Shown here in pieces: positions 18,197 to 27,087 of a stretch of DNA of 64,000 bases. Position 1 is the stretch's first letter, and every line of letters begins with the position of its first letter. The DNA is taken from positions 189,854 to 253,853 of the forward strand of contig CH672415.1 of the NCBI GenBank assembly GCA_000153145.1, read 5' to 3'. A program made the translations under genes and the position numbers. The stretch is from a marine actinobacterium PHSC20C1. GTDB lineage: Bacteria > Actinomycetota > Actinomycetes > Actinomycetales > Microbacteriaceae. The notes beneath the pieces are model-generated. The model did not search any database. It was given only the letters and a program-made list of their open reading frames with translations, and was not told where the DNA came from.

Positions 18197-19525
18197 GTGG
18201 AAAACGTGCTCTTGTACATTCTTGGCATCCTGGTTGTTGTAGTCGGGCTCGCCGTGTCTATTGGCCTGCACGAAATCGGTCACTTGCTGCCGGCGAAGCT
18301 CTTTGGGGTGCGCGTAAGTCAGTACATGATTGGCTTTGGGCCAACAATCTTTTCGCGAAAGCGCGGTGAGACCGAGTACGGGGTAAAGGCGATTCCGCTC
18401 GGCGGCTATATCGCGATGGCAGGCATGTACCCACCGGGCAAAGCGAATAGTAAGGGTCGCACTGCCACGACAGGTATTTTTCAATCACTCGTTCAGGATG
18501 CTCGCACGGCAAGTGCTGACACTCTTGTTGACGTCGACGAGTCTCGGGCGTTCTACAACTTGCCAGTACTTAAGCGAGTTGTCATCATGCTCGGCGGGCC
18601 GCTGATGAACCTGCTCATTGGAATCGTTATGTTTGCGATCCTCTTTATGGGCTTTGGTATCGCGCAGACAACCACAACGATCAGTAGTGTCTCTGAGTGT
18701 GTTCTTCCCGCAACCGCGGAGCGCCAAACGTGTGAAAGCACCGACCCAGAGGCCCCAGGATTTGCTGCGGGACTACTACCGGGTGACCGGCTGGTGTCGA
18801 TGGACGGCAAGCCGGTTGAGACTTGGGCTGAAGCAACCGAGTACATTCGTGCGGCTGCAGGCGACGAGCTTACGGTCGTCGTCGAGCGAGCTGGAGCAGA
18901 TGTCACGCTCGTGACCGAGCCTCTGCTTACTGAACGGTACGTCTATGACGATCGCGGACGGATTGTCGAAAATGCGGTTGGCGAACCCCAGACAGAAGAG
19001 TACGGGTTCTTGGGAATTGGCTCAGCCGTTGAAAACGTAAAGCAACCAGTTACCGCGGTTCTGCCCGCTGTCGGCGAGAACGTTGTGGCTGTTTCCAACG
19101 TGATTCTGCACCTTCCTCAGCGCATGGTTGACGTGGCTGCTGCCGCCTTTGGCCCGGGGGACCGCGATCCAAATGGCCCGATTGGCGTAGTGGGTGTCGG
19201 TCGTATTGCCGGAGAGATCGCGAGCCTCGATTCGGCCCCTGTTGCCGATCGGATTGCGTCCTTGATCGGGCTAATCGGCTCACTCAATGTCGCATTGTTT
19301 GTGTTCAACCTTGTGCCGCTGATGCCCCTCGATGGTGGTCACGTCGCGGGCGCCCTCTATGAGGGTGTGCGACGGTTCTTCGCGAAGTTGTTTGGCAAGC
19401 CTGATCCTGGCCCGGTCGACACGGCGAAGATTATCCCGTTGACGCTCGTCGTTGTTGTGCTTCTTGGCGCGATGACTCTGTTGTTGGTTTACGCAGACAT
19501 CGTGAAGCCGATTACTTTCTTTTAG
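18197..19525 (+). CDS. rseP: M50 site-2 metalloprotease (RseP/Rip1 type)
   Basis: A 442-residue intramembrane zinc protease. The first helix carries HEIGH (about residues 29-33). A PDZ domain (about 165-235, GFAAGLLPGDRLVSMDGKPVETW) follows, and the third active-site helix has NLVPLMPLDGGHV near residues 372-384. A final helix ends the protein. Homologues (Rip1 in mycobacteria) cleave anti-sigma factors and other membrane substrates. The start is GTG. The next gene is convergent and a strong hairpin follows the stop. Confidence 0.95.
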   Translation: MENVLLYILGILVVVVGLAVSIGLHEIGHLLPAKLFGVRVSQYMIGFGPTIFSRKRGETEYGVKAIPLGGYIAMAGMYPPGKANSKGRTATTGIFQSLVQDARTASADTLVDVDESRAFYNLPVLKRVVIMLGGPLMNLLIGIVMFAILFMGFGIAQTTTTISSVSECVLPATAERQTCESTDPEAPGFAAGLLPGDRLVSMDGKPVETWAEATEYIRAAAGDELTVVVERAGADVTLVTEPLLTERYVYDDRGRIVENAVGEPQTEEYGFLGIGSAVENVKQPVTAVLPAVGENVVAVSNVILHLPQRMVDVAAAAFGPGDRDPNGPIGVVGVGRIAGEIASLDSAPVADRIASLIGLIGSLNVALFVFNLVPLMPLDGGHVAGALYEGVRRFFAKLFGKPDPGPVDTAKIIPLTLVVVVLLGAMTLLLVYADIVKPITFF

Positions 19526-19545
19526 CTCCAGCTGCCGTTTAGAGT

Positions 19546-19581
19546 GCGTTGCGGCCCACACTTTCGTCTGGACCGCAACGC
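19546..19581. terminator. Convergent terminator hairpin
   Basis: GCGTTGCGG (19546-19554) pairs perfectly with CCGCAACGC (19573-19581), with an 18-nt loop that can extend the stem by two GC pairs. It sits in the 62-nt gap between convergent rseP and the thiolase gene and marks the left edge of the catabolic block. Confidence 0.72.
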
Positions 19582-19587
19582 GACTGG

Positions 19588-20784
19588 TTAGCGCGTCAGC
19601 AGCAGTGCATCACCCTGACCGCCACCACCGCACAGTGCGACGGCGGCACGGCCTGAGCCGCGTCGAGCGAGCTCATGAGCCGCGTGTACGACGAGTCGCG
19701 CACCTGATGCGCCGACGGGGTGGCCAATGGCGATTGCTCCACCGTGGATGTTTACGATGTCGTGGCTGAGCCCCAGTTCGGCGGTTGAGCGAAGGCTCAC
19801 GGCAGCGAATGCTTCGTTTATCTCGGCGAAGTCGAGGTCGCTAGCGCTCCAGCCAGCGTTCTCAAGTGCTGCAGCAATGGCGCGTGCAGGCTGCGAGTGC
19901 AATGAATTGTCGGGGCCAGCAACGTGACCCGAACGGTCGAGCACAGCAAGCCAAGTGAGCCCGTGCTCCTCGGCCCAAGCGCGGCTCGCCAGAATAACAG
20001 CGGAAGCTCCGTCGCTCAACGGTGACGAGTTCCCTGCCGTTATGGTGCCTTCTGGGTCGAACGCTGGGCGAAGACCTGCGAGAGTCTCGACGGTGGTGTT
20101 CGCGCGAACTCCCTCATCCGTGTCGATTACTAGGTCGTCGCCTTTGCGCTGGGGGATCGTTACTGGTGCAATCTCATCAACGAAAACACCGGCTTCGATC
20201 GCGGCGGCGGCGCGCTGATGGGAGGAGGCCGCGATCTCGTCTTGCTCTGTGCGACTAATCTTGAGCCGGCCGTTGTGGCGCTCGGTACTCGCCCCCATCG
20301 ACTCGGCATCGAAGGCATCTGTCAGAGCATCGTGGGCAGCGGTGTCGAGCGCTGAGACCGTTCCGTAAGCCCAGCCCATGCGGGATCCTGGAAGCACGTG
20401 CGGTGCGTTGGTCATTGACTCTTGGCCGCCGGCAGCAATTACGTTGGCTTCGCCGAGTCGGATGAGGCGTGCGGCATCCACTATGGCGGCGAGTCCAGAG
20501 AGGCAGACCTTATTTACCGTAACCGCGGGGGTTTTCCAGCCGATCCCTGCCGCAATAGCGCTCTGCCGTGCAGGGTTCTGGCCAGCACCAGCCTGAATTA
20601 CTTGGCCAAAGATCACTTGGTCGATGTCGTCTACGCTCACGCCGGAGCGTTCGACTGCCGCGCTGAGCGCGATCGCGCCGAGCTGTACCGCCGTGAGTGA
20701 TGCGAGTTGTCCGCGCAGTTTTCCTTGTGGGGTGCGTGTTGCGGAAAGGATTACTACATCGTTGGGTGCTGGGGTGTTGGCCAC
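19588..20784 (-). CDS. Acetyl-CoA acetyltransferase (thiolase)
   Basis: A 398-residue thiolase. GTG 20784 is chosen because GAGGAG lies 8 nt upstream and the protein then begins just before VVILSATRTP. The acyl-accepting Cys is in NKVCLSGL (about residue 89). The active-site motifs NEAFAAV, GGAIAIGHPVGASGAR and CGGGGQG are intact. It would cleave acetoacetyl-CoA to two acetyl-CoA, the last step after the CoA-transferase encoded in the divergent operon. The length and motifs fit biosynthetic/acetoacetyl thiolases; another 3-ketoacyl-CoA substrate is possible. Confidence 0.93.
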   Translation of the reverse strand: MANTPAPNDVVILSATRTPQGKLRGQLASLTAVQLGAIALSAAVERSGVSVDDIDQVIFGQVIQAGAGQNPARQSAIAAGIGWKTPAVTVNKVCLSGLAAIVDAARLIRLGEANVIAAGGQESMTNAPHVLPGSRMGWAYGTVSALDTAAHDALTDAFDAESMGASTERHNGRLKISRTEQDEIAASSHQRAAAAIEAGVFVDEIAPVTIPQRKGDDLVIDTDEGVRANTTVETLAGLRPAFDPEGTITAGNSSPLSDGASAVILASRAWAEEHGLTWLAVLDRSGHVAGPDNSLHSQPARAIAAALENAGWSASDLDFAEINEAFAAVSLRSTAELGLSHDIVNIHGGAIAIGHPVGASGARLVVHAAHELARRGSGRAAVALCGGGGQGDALLLTR

Positions 20785-20814
20785 TGTGCAAACTCCTCTA
20801 TTTGTGCGCCGTTG

Positions 20815-20843
20815 TTGACAGCGTGGTTGAGCAACCATAGGCT
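20815..20843 (+). promoter_or_regulatory. Consensus promoter TTGACA-N17-TAGGCT
   Basis: The -35 TTGACA (20815-20820) and -10 TAGGCT (20838-20843) are separated by exactly 17 nt and drive the transporter operon starting at 20912. This is the only near-consensus two-element promoter recognised in the window. Expected transcription start is near 20850. Confidence 0.75.
20824..20837. promoter_or_regulatory. Operator-like palindrome TGGTTGAGCAACCA
   Basis: A perfect inverted repeat (6-bp arms, 2-bp centre) fills the spacer between -35 and -10 and abuts the -10. A repressor bound here would block RNA polymerase. The TetR regulator encoded in the operon is the obvious candidate. Confidence 0.6.
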
Positions 20844-20849
20844 ACATGA

Positions 20850-20874
20850 AACCTGAACCGGGTCTCAGGTTCAG
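20850..20874. promoter_or_regulatory. Overlapping inverted repeats at the predicted +1
   Basis: CTGAACC (20853-20859) mirrors GGTTCAG (20868-20874), and AACCTGA (20850-20856) mirrors TCAGGTT (20865-20871). Both pairs have an 8-bp spacer. The element begins at the expected transcription start, so it may be a second operator or a 5'-leader RNA hairpin. Confidence 0.6.
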
Positions 20875-20911
20875 ATCACAATCCTCCTAAGGCAGCAGGA
20901 AAGGTCCCATC

Positions 20912-22102
20912 ATGCGGGTCAATAAAAAATACCTCGCTCCGGCGTTAATAGCGACGGTTGCACTCACTTTGGCGGGCTGTGCCCCCAGCGTCGACACCGG
21001 AACTGGCGGCGACGACCTCGCACCAGTCGACATCTCAATCATTACGTCCCAGACCGGTCCGCTTGCGGCCTACGGCGAGGCCTACCTCGCTGGCTTCGAC
21101 GCCGGCCTCGATTACGCCACTGACGGCACGGGCACCGTCGACGGTCGTGAACTCAATATTGAAATTACGGATGACGCCGGCGACGCCGATAAAGCAGTCA
21201 CCGCAGCGAAAGACGTGATCGGTCAAGGACAGAAGATCATCATCGGTACTGTCTCATCCGGAATCGCATTGGCACTGGCTGAGCAAGCTGAGCAGAACAA
21301 AGTTCTCTACATTTCGGGCCCCGCCGCGGCGGATGCCATCACCGGAGTCAACAACTACACCTTCCGTTCGGGACGTCAGAGCTACCAAGACGTCGCTACC
21401 GCGGGAACCTTTATCGGGGACCCAGCAGGCAAGTCGGTACTCGTCTTCGGTCAAGACACGGCGTTTGGCCAGGGCAACGTTGCCGCAGCTACCGCAGTTC
21501 TTGGCGGACAGGGCGCAGACGTGACGAGCTTGCTCGTTCCCGAAGATGCTACAGAGTTCACGCCATTTGCCCAGCAGATTGTTGACGCACAGCCAGACCT
21601 CGTATTCGTCGCCTGGGCTGGAGCAACTTCCGGCGCGATGTGGGAAGCACTCAGCCAACAGGGCGTCTTCGATAGTGTTCCTGTTGCAACAGGGCTCGGC
21701 GATGTCTCCACATACGGCGCGTACGGCCCCGCTAGCGACAAAATCAGCTTCCTCAACCACTACTTCGGCGGCGCAACTGACAATGACGCGAACTCAGCGA
21801 TGGTGAGCTACCTTGAGGCAGAGGGCAAGCAGGCGGACCTCTTCTCGCCGGATGGCTTCGTTGCCGCGCAGATGGTTGTTCAAGCAGTCCGTGAAGGCGG
21901 CGACGATGTCGACGCGATGATCGCAGCGCTTGAAGGGTGGACTTTTGACTCCGCAAAGGGATCGATCACAGTCCGTGCAGAAGACCACGCAATGATTCAG
22001 CCGATGTTCCAAGTGACTCTTGTCGCAGATGGCGACTCGTGGGTTCCTGAGCTGGTCACTGCGGTTGATGCTGACGCCGTAACCCCTCCCATCGCAGAGT
22101 AA
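20912..22102 (+). CDS. Branched-chain-amino-acid-type ABC substrate-binding lipoprotein
   Basis: A 396-residue type I periplasmic-binding-fold protein (Peripla_BP_6 / LivJ type). The ATG follows AGGAAAGG. The signal peptide ends in the lipobox LAGC (about residue 23). The mature N-terminus has the family start VDISIITSQTGPLAAYG. LivJ-like proteins bind branched amino acids but also amides, urea, aromatic and short organic acids. The operon context points to a ligand metabolised to acetoacetate rather than an amino acid. Seven nt separate it from the ATPase gene. Confidence 0.92.
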   Translation: MRVNKKYLAPALIATVALTLAGCAPSVDTGTGGDDLAPVDISIITSQTGPLAAYGEAYLAGFDAGLDYATDGTGTVDGRELNIEITDDAGDADKAVTAAKDVIGQGQKIIIGTVSSGIALALAEQAEQNKVLYISGPAAADAITGVNNYTFRSGRQSYQDVATAGTFIGDPAGKSVLVFGQDTAFGQGNVAAATAVLGGQGADVTSLLVPEDATEFTPFAQQIVDAQPDLVFVAWAGATSGAMWEALSQQGVFDSVPVATGLGDVSTYGAYGPASDKISFLNHYFGGATDNDANSAMVSYLEAEGKQADLFSPDGFVAAQMVVQAVREGGDDVDAMIAALEGWTFDSAKGSITVRAEDHAMIQPMFQVTLVADGDSWVPELVTAVDADAVTPPIAE

Positions 22103-22108
22103 GTAGCT

Positions 22109-22864
22109 ATGTCGAACCAGCCCGTGCTCACGGTCGAGCACCTTGCTCTGACGATCGGCGGTGCCGTCATCATTGATGACGTGTCACTGTCGGTCGCCAA
22201 GGGTGAAATGCTCGGCGTGATCGGTCCGAACGGGGCCGGAAAAACCACGCTATTCAACCTCATTTCTGGGGTGATGATTCCCACGACGGGAACCGTTGGC
22301 CTCGATGGTCGTGATGTCACAAATCAGACCATCGACTCGCGGGCCCGGGCTGGGCTCGGCAGGACTTTTCAAACATCTAGTCTCTTTCCGGCATTGAGCG
22401 CTCTCGAGAATGTGCGGCTGGCCGCTCAAGTAAAACTCGGCGGTGCTACCTCGGTGCTACGTTTCCCGCGGGCACACGATGAGGCCTCGACTATTTCCCG
22501 AGCACGACTCGACGAGGTCGGGCTCAGTCATCACAGCGAAACTGTCGCTGGCGTGCTCTCTCACGGTGACAAGCGCAAGCTAGAGATCGCGATGCTTTTG
22601 GCCACCGATCCAAGCGTCATCCTGCTCGACGAGCCCATGGCGGGGGTTGCGTCTGGCGATGTTGCCGGACTCACCGAGGTGATTCGCCAGGTGCACCATT
22701 CCGGTCGCACCGTACTGATGGTTGAACATCATATGGATGTCGTGCTCGGTCTGGTCGACCGCGTTGCGGTGATGCACCATGGCCAGTTACTCGCCTGTGA
22801 CACCCCGGATGCCGTGATGGCAGACGAAGCGGTGCAGAAAGCATATTTGGGGGCACCACTATGA
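22109..22864 (+). CDS. LivG-like ABC transporter ATPase
   Basis: A 251-residue ATP-binding subunit with Walker A GPNGAGKTT (about residues 41-49), a LivG-type signature LSHGDKRKLEIAM in place of the usual LSGGQ or LSYG, and Walker B VILLDEPMAGV. The 30-residue insertion after RTFQTSSLFPALSALENV is typical of LivG. It follows the binding protein by 6 nt and overlaps the LivF-like gene by 4 nt (ATGA). It energises the importer with LivF. Confidence 0.93.
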   Translation: MSNQPVLTVEHLALTIGGAVIIDDVSLSVAKGEMLGVIGPNGAGKTTLFNLISGVMIPTTGTVGLDGRDVTNQTIDSRARAGLGRTFQTSSLFPALSALENVRLAAQVKLGGATSVLRFPRAHDEASTISRARLDEVGLSHHSETVAGVLSHGDKRKLEIAMLLATDPSVILLDEPMAGVASGDVAGLTEVIRQVHHSGRTVLMVEHHMDVVLGLVDRVAVMHHGQLLACDTPDAVMADEAVQKAYLGAPL

Positions 22865-23580
22865 CCGAGTCGACGACTGCCGTCGTGACTGAGTCGATCC
22901 TGACGGTTTCCGATCTCAGCGCAAGCATTGACGGCCAGCAGGTCATTGAGTCGGTGAGTTTTGAGATGCTTCCCGTTGGAGTGACCGCGCTTCTGGGCCG
23001 CAATGGTGTCGGAAAGACGAGCACGCTTCGCGCCATCTTGGGTCTCATTGAACGATCCGGTGAGGTCACTGTTGCGGGGGAGCGAGTTGATCGCGAGCCC
23101 ACTCATCGCATTGTCCAACGTGGGGTCGGGTATGTTCCCGAGGATCGTGAAGTTTTTGCGTCACTCACGGTTGCAGAGAATCTTCGGCTTGCCGAGCGCG
23201 ACTCGTCGCCCAACCGCGCTCTGGTCGCGGAGCTCTTTCCCGATCTCACAGACCGTGCTGGCCAATTGGCTGGGACTCTCTCGGGCGGTCAGCAGCAGAT
23301 GGTGTCACTGGCTCGCGCGCTAGTGAACAACAACCAGGTTCTGTTAGTCGACGAACCGACAAAGGGGCTCGCGCCGCTCATTGTTATGGATGTCGCACGG
23401 GCACTGGAGCGTGCCGCGGAAACTGTCCCGGTGCTGCTTGTTGAGCAGAACCTTCAGGTAGTCCGGATGCTCGCCAAGAAGGCCATCGTGCTTGAGGGCG
23501 GTCGCGTTGTTTACGACGGCAGCGCAGAAGAGCTGCTCGGAAACGAAGCGCTGACTAAAGAATTGCTGGGGGTCGCGTGA
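22861..23580 (+). CDS. LivF-like ABC transporter ATPase
   Basis: A 239-residue second ATPase of the importer. Walker A is GRNGVGKTS (about residues 46-54), the signature is LSGGQQQMVSLARAL, and Walker B is VLLVDEPTKGLAP. RGVGYVPEDREVFASLTVAENL is the characteristic LivF Q-loop region. It is translationally coupled on both sides by 4-nt overlaps. Two different ATPases and two permeases complete a hydrophobic amino acid transporter-type importer. Confidence 0.93.
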   Translation: MTESTTAVVTESILTVSDLSASIDGQQVIESVSFEMLPVGVTALLGRNGVGKTSTLRAILGLIERSGEVTVAGERVDREPTHRIVQRGVGYVPEDREVFASLTVAENLRLAERDSSPNRALVAELFPDLTDRAGQLAGTLSGGQQQMVSLARALVNNNQVLLVDEPTKGLAPLIVMDVARALERAAETVPVLLVEQNLQVVRMLAKKAIVLEGGRVVYDGSAEELLGNEALTKELLGVA

Positions 23581-24452
23581 GCACCATAGTTCTTTTGCTG
23601 ATCACGGGCTTGGGCTTAGGGGCTCTGTACTTCTTGGTCGCATCCGGTCTTTCTCTGATCTACGGCCTTATGGGCGTCTTGAACTTCGCCCACGGTTCGT
23701 TTCTGACCCTTGGCGCGTTTGCCGGCTGGGAGTTAGCGAGACGGATGGGCGGCGAAAGCTGGGGCACACTCATCGCATCGCTACTGCTCGGAATGGTTGT
23801 TGGTGCACTAGTTGCTGCGGCAACCGAGTTTCTGCTCATTCGGCGACTGTATAACCGCCACATTGAGCAAGTGCTCGTGACCGTCGGCCTAGCTCTCGCC
23901 ACTGTTGCTCTCTTTGACGGCATTTGGGGTACCGATCCGATTTATGTCACCGCACCGCCATGGCTGTCTCACACCACTGAAATCCTCGGCGCTCGCGTTC
24001 CGAACGACCGCTTCTTGCTTATTGGGGCAGCTGTGCTCGTGCTACTCGGTATCGTTGCGTTCTTGCGGTACACGCGTTTCGGCTTGGTTATTCGCGCCGG
24101 CGTCGAGAACCGGTCAATGGTCACCGCGCTTGGCATTGATGTGCGCAAGGCATTCACCGTTGTCTTTGCGATTGGCGGCGCTGCAGCAGGTCTCGGCGGG
24201 GTGCTTGCCTCGCACTATTTCGGCTACGTTTCGCCACAGTTAGGCGGATCTCTGCTGATTTTCGCTTTCATTGTCACCGTGATTGGTGGTCTGGGTTCGC
24301 TCGCGGGGGCTGCGATTGCATCGGTAGCAGTGGCCATCCTGCAGCAGTTTGCTAACTACTTCTTGGGCGGCACTGGTGATCTGATGGTTGTTCTGTTGCT
24401 CGCTGTAGTGCTGTTGGTTCGCCCAACCGGAATTTTGGGGAAGAAGGCATGA
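23577..24452 (+). CDS. LivH-like ABC permease
   Basis: A 291-residue polytopic membrane protein with the LivH hallmark LNFAHGSFLTLGAF near residue 40 and about eight helices. The cytoplasmic coupling motif region includes ENRSMVTALGIDV. It starts at GTG overlapping livF (GTGA) and ends in an ATGA overlap with livM. It forms half of the translocation pore. Confidence 0.92.
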   Translation: MSTIVLLLITGLGLGALYFLVASGLSLIYGLMGVLNFAHGSFLTLGAFAGWELARRMGGESWGTLIASLLLGMVVGALVAAATEFLLIRRLYNRHIEQVLVTVGLALATVALFDGIWGTDPIYVTAPPWLSHTTEILGARVPNDRFLLIGAAVLVLLGIVAFLRYTRFGLVIRAGVENRSMVTALGIDVRKAFTVVFAIGGAAAGLGGVLASHYFGYVSPQLGGSLLIFAFIVTVIGGLGSLAGAAIASVAVAILQQFANYFLGGTGDLMVVLLLAVVLLVRPTGILGKKA

Positions 24453-25528
24453 AGTCGCTAACGAACCTCAGCCAGCGCACGTGGTGGATTGTCGGGGGCG
24501 CCTTCGTGGTGTTCGCCGCCATATTGCCGCTACTGAACATCTCAATTCCCGGCGTACTGCCGGGAGCCACCTATACTCCTGGCACGCTGCAGCTGTTGGC
24601 GCTGGCGCTCTTGTTTGCCTCACTGGCGCTTAGCTACCACTTGCTTTTCGGTACTGCTGGAATGCTCTCGTTTGGTCACGCGCTCTACTTCGCCCTCGGC
24701 GCGTACGGTCTCGGTATCGTTTTGCAGCAGACAGAACTCAGTCTGATTCCCGCGCTCGGGTTGACTCTCGCAATCGTGATCGCCGCCGCTTATCTCCTTG
24801 GTTCGTTGAGCTTGCGAGTCACCGGTATCTCTTTTGCAATGGTTACTCTCGCTTTCGCCCAAGCCGGTAACGTGCTTGTGCGGCGTAATCCGGCGATCAC
24901 TGGAGGTGAAGAGGGGCTGCGTCTCGACACAGAACATGTGCCTGACTTCTTCATAGGCGTAGTGAACACACGAAACCTTTATTGGCTCGCGCTAGCGCTT
25001 CTCGTCATCGTGTTTGTCGTCGTTGCCTCGTTTGAACACTCGCGTGCTGGCCATGCTGTTACCGCCACTCGTGAAAATGAACTGCGCGTTCGCGTTTTGG
25101 GTTTGCGCCCATTCGGAGTGAAGCTCATGGCATTCGTCATCGCCTCCGTGCTGGCATCACTCGTTGGTATGGTGCATCTGCTGTTGCAGAGCGGGACTAC
25201 TCCGCGGGCGACCTCCGCCGATTTCACGCTGACGATTTTGGTGATTGTTGTACTCGGAGGTGTCGGGTCGCGCTGGGGCGCCATCGTCGGTGGAATCATC
25301 TATACGCTGCTGGATCAGCGGCTGACCGCGCTCGCCGGGTCCGAAGCTATCGCCGACCTGCCGGCGGTTTTGCGTATTCCTCTCTCAGAACCGCTGTTTA
25401 TCTTGGGCACGCTGTTTATCCTTGTTGTGTTGTTCCTTCCCGGAGGAATTGCTGGTGCGGCGCGGCGCCTCTCGACAGGTACTCGTGCCACACCGCTCGC
25501 GCGCAAGCAGCTTGAGGAGGCGGAATGA
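24449..25528 (+). CDS. LivM-like ABC permease
   Basis: A 359-residue permease with the LivM motif GTAGMLSFGHALYFALGAYG (about residues 68-87), about ten helices, and the coupling segment ATRENELRVRVLGLRPF. Together with the LivH-like subunit it forms the transmembrane part. A 4-nt ATGA overlap joins it to the acyl-CoA ligase gene, which ties transport to the catabolic enzymes. Confidence 0.92.
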   Translation: MKSLTNLSQRTWWIVGGAFVVFAAILPLLNISIPGVLPGATYTPGTLQLLALALLFASLALSYHLLFGTAGMLSFGHALYFALGAYGLGIVLQQTELSLIPALGLTLAIVIAAAYLLGSLSLRVTGISFAMVTLAFAQAGNVLVRRNPAITGGEEGLRLDTEHVPDFFIGVVNTRNLYWLALALLVIVFVVVASFEHSRAGHAVTATRENELRVRVLGLRPFGVKLMAFVIASVLASLVGMVHLLLQSGTTPRATSADFTLTILVIVVLGGVGSRWGAIVGGIIYTLLDQRLTALAGSEAIADLPAVLRIPLSEPLFILGTLFILVVLFLPGGIAGAARRLSTGTRATPLARKQLEEAE

Positions 25529-27087
25529 GTCAGTCTGATGGGCTGCACACGCTCGGGAGGTGGACTGCTGATCGCGCCCTCGCCACGCCAGACAGAGTTG
25601 CTGTTGACGACCGTGGTGTCGTGCTCACGTACCGCCAGTTGGATGATCGCGCCAGTGCTCTAGCGGCGGCCTTCCTCGATGGGGGCTATGGTGTGGGCGA
25701 TCGCATCGCCACTATTACCGGAAACAGTTCAGACCACGTCGTCGTCTTCTTCGCCTGTGCCAAAGCGGGCCTCGTGCTGGTGCCGCTCTCATGGCGTCTC
25801 TCTCCGCGTGAGATCGCTCAACAGCTTGAGCAGGCAGATCCTGCCCTCCTGCTGGTCGAGGATGAGTTTTCAACGCTCGCCGCTTTGGCCGCTGACCGTC
25901 TCGTCGCACCCATCGCACGCGGAATTTTGGGAACTCACGGCATTGAGCGCGTCATTGTTGCCCCGCTGAGAAGTAGCTCACCTGTTCCAGAGCGTCGCGC
26001 TGTTCGTGATGAGGATGCCCTCCTCATCGTCTTTACTTCGGGAACTCTTGATCAGGCCAAGGGTGCAATCCTCAGCCACTCCAATTGCTTCTGGACGAAC
26101 CTTTCGCTCTCTCGCACGGCAGAAATCACAAGCGCAGACACCGTGCTTGCTGTCATGCCGCAGTACCACGTGGGTGGCTGGAATATTCAACCCTTGTTGG
26201 CCTGGTGGATGGGCGCGACAGTCGTACTCGAGCGCACTTTCGACCCCGCTCGCGTTCTGCAACTGATCGCTGATCGACGGATTACGACAATGATGGGCGT
26301 TCCCGCAAACTACCTGATCCTTTCGCAGCATCCGCGCTTCGCATCGAGTGATCTGTCTAGTCTCGCGCACGCCATCGTTGGCGGAGCTCCGATGCCAGAA
26401 CCACTGTTGCGGGTCTGGCACAGCCGGGGTGTTGCGCTCACTCAAGGCTATGGCCTTACAGAAGCAGCACCCAACGTACTGTGCCTTCCCGATGAAGAAG
26501 CTCGGGTTCGAATCGGCTCAGCTGGCAAGCCGTATCCGCACGTCGATGTCGACATTGCCGACCCCGTAACGGGAGAACGCATCGACGGCGCCGGTCAGGG
26601 CGAATTGCTCGTGAGTGGTCCAGGAGTCTTTAGCGGGTACTTCCGCGCGCCAGAAGCTACTGCGCTCGCACTCCGCGACGGCTGGCTCGCTACGGGCGAC
26701 CTCGTCAGCCGGGATGCCGAAGGTTACTACCGAGTGCTCGATCGCATCAAAGACATCTTCATCACTGGGGGAGAATCGGTTGCGCCCGCCGAAATCGAGG
26801 GTGTGCTTTTCGGTCACCCTGCTATCGCTGATGTCGCTGTTGTTGGGGTTCCCGACGAACAGTGGGGCGAGGTAGCAGTCGCGTGGGTTGTCGTGCGCTC
26901 AGGCGCTTCGACCGATGAAACTGACCTTCTCGACTTCGCACGGGCAGCCCTCGCCAAATTCAAAGTGCCGAAAAGGGTGATATTTGTCGAGGCGATCCCG
27001 CGATCATCGAGCGACAAAGTACGTCGGCGCGTATTGCTCGGCCAATGGACAGAACAGTCAGAACAACTAGGACGGATCAGTTCATGA
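25525..27087 (+). CDS. Acyl-CoA synthetase (AMP-forming)
   Basis: A 520-residue ANL-superfamily ligase. Motifs: a variant P-loop FTSGTLDQAKGA (about residues 170-180, Leu-Asp-Gln-Ala for the usual TGxPKG), GYGLTEAAP, ATGDLVSRDAEGYYRVLDRIKD, and a C-terminal SSSDKVRRR whose Lys matches the adenylation lysine while the usual Gly is Asp. It activates a carboxylic acid to its CoA thioester; the resemblance is to medium/long-chain or feruloyl-type ligases. No acyl-CoA dehydrogenase or hydratase gene is nearby, so a full beta-oxidation spiral is not encoded here. The substrate is unknown. Confidence 0.9.
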   Translation: MSQSDGLHTLGRWTADRALATPDRVAVDDRGVVLTYRQLDDRASALAAAFLDGGYGVGDRIATITGNSSDHVVVFFACAKAGLVLVPLSWRLSPREIAQQLEQADPALLLVEDEFSTLAALAADRLVAPIARGILGTHGIERVIVAPLRSSSPVPERRAVRDEDALLIVFTSGTLDQAKGAILSHSNCFWTNLSLSRTAEITSADTVLAVMPQYHVGGWNIQPLLAWWMGATVVLERTFDPARVLQLIADRRITTMMGVPANYLILSQHPRFASSDLSSLAHAIVGGAPMPEPLLRVWHSRGVALTQGYGLTEAAPNVLCLPDEEARVRIGSAGKPYPHVDVDIADPVTGERIDGAGQGELLVSGPGVFSGYFRAPEATALALRDGWLATGDLVSRDAEGYYRVLDRIKDIFITGGESVAPAEIEGVLFGHPAIADVAVVGVPDEQWGEVAVAWVVVRSGASTDETDLLDFARAALAKFKVPKRVIFVEAIPRSSSDKVRRRVLLGQWTEQSEQLGRISS

